Source of the DNA: Thermoplasmata archaeon
Lineage (GTDB): Archaea > Thermoplasmatota > Thermoplasmata > Thermoplasmatales > Thermoplasmataceae
Assembly: GCA_021850835.1 (NCBI GenBank)
Contig: JAJZKS010000116.1
Span: forward strand, 1 to 5,912
Length of the DNA: 5,912 bases
Direction of reading: 5' to 3'
Both the position numbers and the translations under genes were made by a program. Below are positions 5,018 through 5,912 of this stretch, in pieces; position 1 is the first letter of the stretch; each line of letters starts with the position of its first letter. The notes under the pieces were generated by a model. The model was not told where the DNA came from and did no database searches. It saw only the letters and a program-made list of their open reading frames with translations.

Positions 5018-5912
5018 CTATTTCTTCCTCAGCAATGCGAGCCCGATGCCTAGCACAGCCAGCCCCACAATGAAAAGCGCACCGTAGAATGCATAGTATT
5101 CATAGTTGAATAGCTGTGTTCCGGCAGTAAGGTTTACTGTACTGTTGCTGCCGGCAACCGTGACGTTGCCATCGTAGTTTATATTCTGCAACCCGTTGAA
5201 ATAGTAAGCGTGGAAGACGTATGTGCCATTCTGAAGTACAACCGTAATGGTGTGGTTTGTGCTCGAAACGTTGTACGTAGAGATGAGAAGGTTCCAGCTG
5301 TAACCTGCTGGAAGGCCCGACAGGTTGAAGGTTACAAAATATCCATATCCAAAGGTTATGTAAAATGTCCTGTTGGCCCCGTCAGTATTCATTGTGAGCG
5401 TTGTGTAATTTCCTATATAGGCGCCTGAAGCGGGAACAGTGAATGTGTGTTCTCCTCCCGGCAGTGAGAAATTCAGGTAAGTGCCAGTTGATTCCTGAGT
5501 TATGTTATTGGTCTTGACCATCCAGTTCTGCCCAGCAGGAAGCCCAGTCTCAACAAAGGAAACATTGAAGGTGCCAAGTGTGAAGTTTACGTTCACTGTT
5601 TTGGATGAGGTCCCTACATTGAATAAGCCACTTGAGCCGTAATAGTTTGGGTCTCCGGAATGCACGGTATAATTGTATGCACCACTGGGGAAAAGCATAG
5701 AAATCTGGTTGGAGAAAGTTGTCCTGGTGTAATTCCACGACTGGATATACCATGAAGTGCCGGCAGGAAGCATGCTTTCGGAGAAAGTAACTGTATAACC
5801 GGTGACAAAGACAAGGTCCCGGTTCACAGATGAACCGCTCACAGTAACGTAACCACCCGTGGGTTCGGCTACCTTGTTTCCGACGTTCTGGACCTGGAAA
5901 TTGTACGTGCCG
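5018..5912 (-). CDS. Membrane-anchored repeat surface protein, thermopsin-tail-like (C-terminal part)
   Basis: The frame is open from the right window edge to TAG at 5018-5020, giving 297 visible residues. The GTG at 5842 is not taken as a start because it lies within a repeat. The protein consists of tandem beta-rich repeats with a period of 76 residues, each with a 'YxVxFxExGLPAGxxW' opening (LPAG-x-x-W at 48-54, 124-130 and 200-206) and a later G-x-[YH]-x-[FY] strand. Similar units occur in thermopsins and other secreted proteins of Thermoplasmatales, from memory. A transmembrane helix (about 273-294, FIVGLAVLGIGLALL core) followed by RKK ends the chain, so the repeats should face outward. 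Fifteen N-x-S/T sequons are present, consistent with heavy N-glycosylation. No catalytic motif is visible in this part; a protease or binding domain may lie upstream, outside the window. Specific function unknown. Confidence 0.82.
   Translation of the reverse strand, partial: GTYNFQVQNVGNKVAEPTGGYVTVSGSSVNRDLVFVTGYTVTFSESMLPAGTSWYIQSWNYTRTTFSNQISMLFPSGAYNYTVHSGDPNYYGSSGLFNVGTSSKTVNVNFTLGTFNVSFVETGLPAGQNWMVKTNNITQESTGTYLNFSLPGGEHTFTVPASGAYIGNYTTLTMNTDGANRTFYITFGYGYFVTFNLSGLPAGYSWNLLISTYNVSSTNHTITVVLQNGTYVFHAYYFNGLQNINYDGNVTVAGSNSTVNLTAGTQLFNYEYYAFYGALFIVGLAVLGIGLALLRKK
5120..5911 (-). repeat. Tandem 76-residue (228 bp) coding repeats
   Basis: Three complete units (about 5800-5576, 5575-5351, 5350-5120) and the tail of a fourth (5911-5801) lie in the surface-protein gene. 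The glycine that opens the second conserved strand is encoded at 5911-5909, 5683-5681, 5455-5453 and 5227-5225, exactly 228 bases apart each time; the three LPAG blocks keep the same spacing. The units are clearly diverged in nucleotide sequence, so this is an old protein-level repeat rather than a recent duplication. Confidence 0.8.

Noticed and set aside
5840..5842. GTG as the start of the surface-protein gene
   Set aside because: The 23 codons beyond it are open and contain a glycine/strand motif in exact 76-residue register with the later repeats; there is also no signal peptide after the GTG.
1..5912. CRISPR arrays, tRNA/rRNA genes, insertion sequences
   Set aside because: No regular short repeats with unique spacers, no cloverleaf-like sequence, and no transposase or terminal inverted repeats were seen on reading both strands.

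Overview
This window looks like part of an archaeal chromosome, most probably from a Thermoplasmatales-type euryarchaeon. Four things point there: a short archaeal/bacterial-type citrate synthase resembling the Thermoplasma enzyme, an archaeal Nob1 (PIN domain plus zinc ribbon), a single-chain ETF beta-alpha fusion, and a glycosylation-rich surface protein with 'GLPAG-x-x-W' repeats like those in thermopsin-type secreted proteins of acidophilic archaea. AGG is a frequent Arg codon, two genes need TTG starts, and AT-rich TATA-like boxes lie shortly upstream of starts. The lineage is inferred; no rRNA or tRNA gene is present to confirm it.

Layout: positions 1-1496 (+) hold the 3' part of an ETF beta-alpha fusion whose N-terminus lies outside the window. 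It meets tail to tail, with one base between the stops, a leftward series of genes. Read in the direction of transcription (right to left) these are: a truncated, membrane-anchored repeat surface protein (5912-5018); an intergenic stretch of 146 bp with an AT-rich hairpin/oligo-T and a candidate promoter; citrate synthase (4871-3720); Nob1-like rRNA maturation nuclease (3692-3189); a KynB-like cyclase-family metal hydrolase (3192-2599) that overlaps nob1 by ATGA; a 63 bp gap with a TATA-like box; and an orphan DNA methyltransferase (2535-1498).

Functionally this is a mostly housekeeping neighbourhood: electron transfer (ETF), entry into the citric acid cycle (citrate synthase), 16S rRNA 3'-end maturation (Nob1), an uncharacterised small-molecule hydrolase, a nucleic acid methyltransferase and a cell-surface protein. 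Citrate synthase, nob1 and the cyclase are packed closely enough (27 bp gap, then a 4 bp overlap) to be one transcription unit. I see no CRISPR array, insertion sequence, toxin-antitoxin pair or clear new defence system. The points most worth a second look are the orphan methyltransferase with an HPPY catalytic motif, the nob1-cyclase coupling, and the strict 76-residue periodicity of the surface protein.
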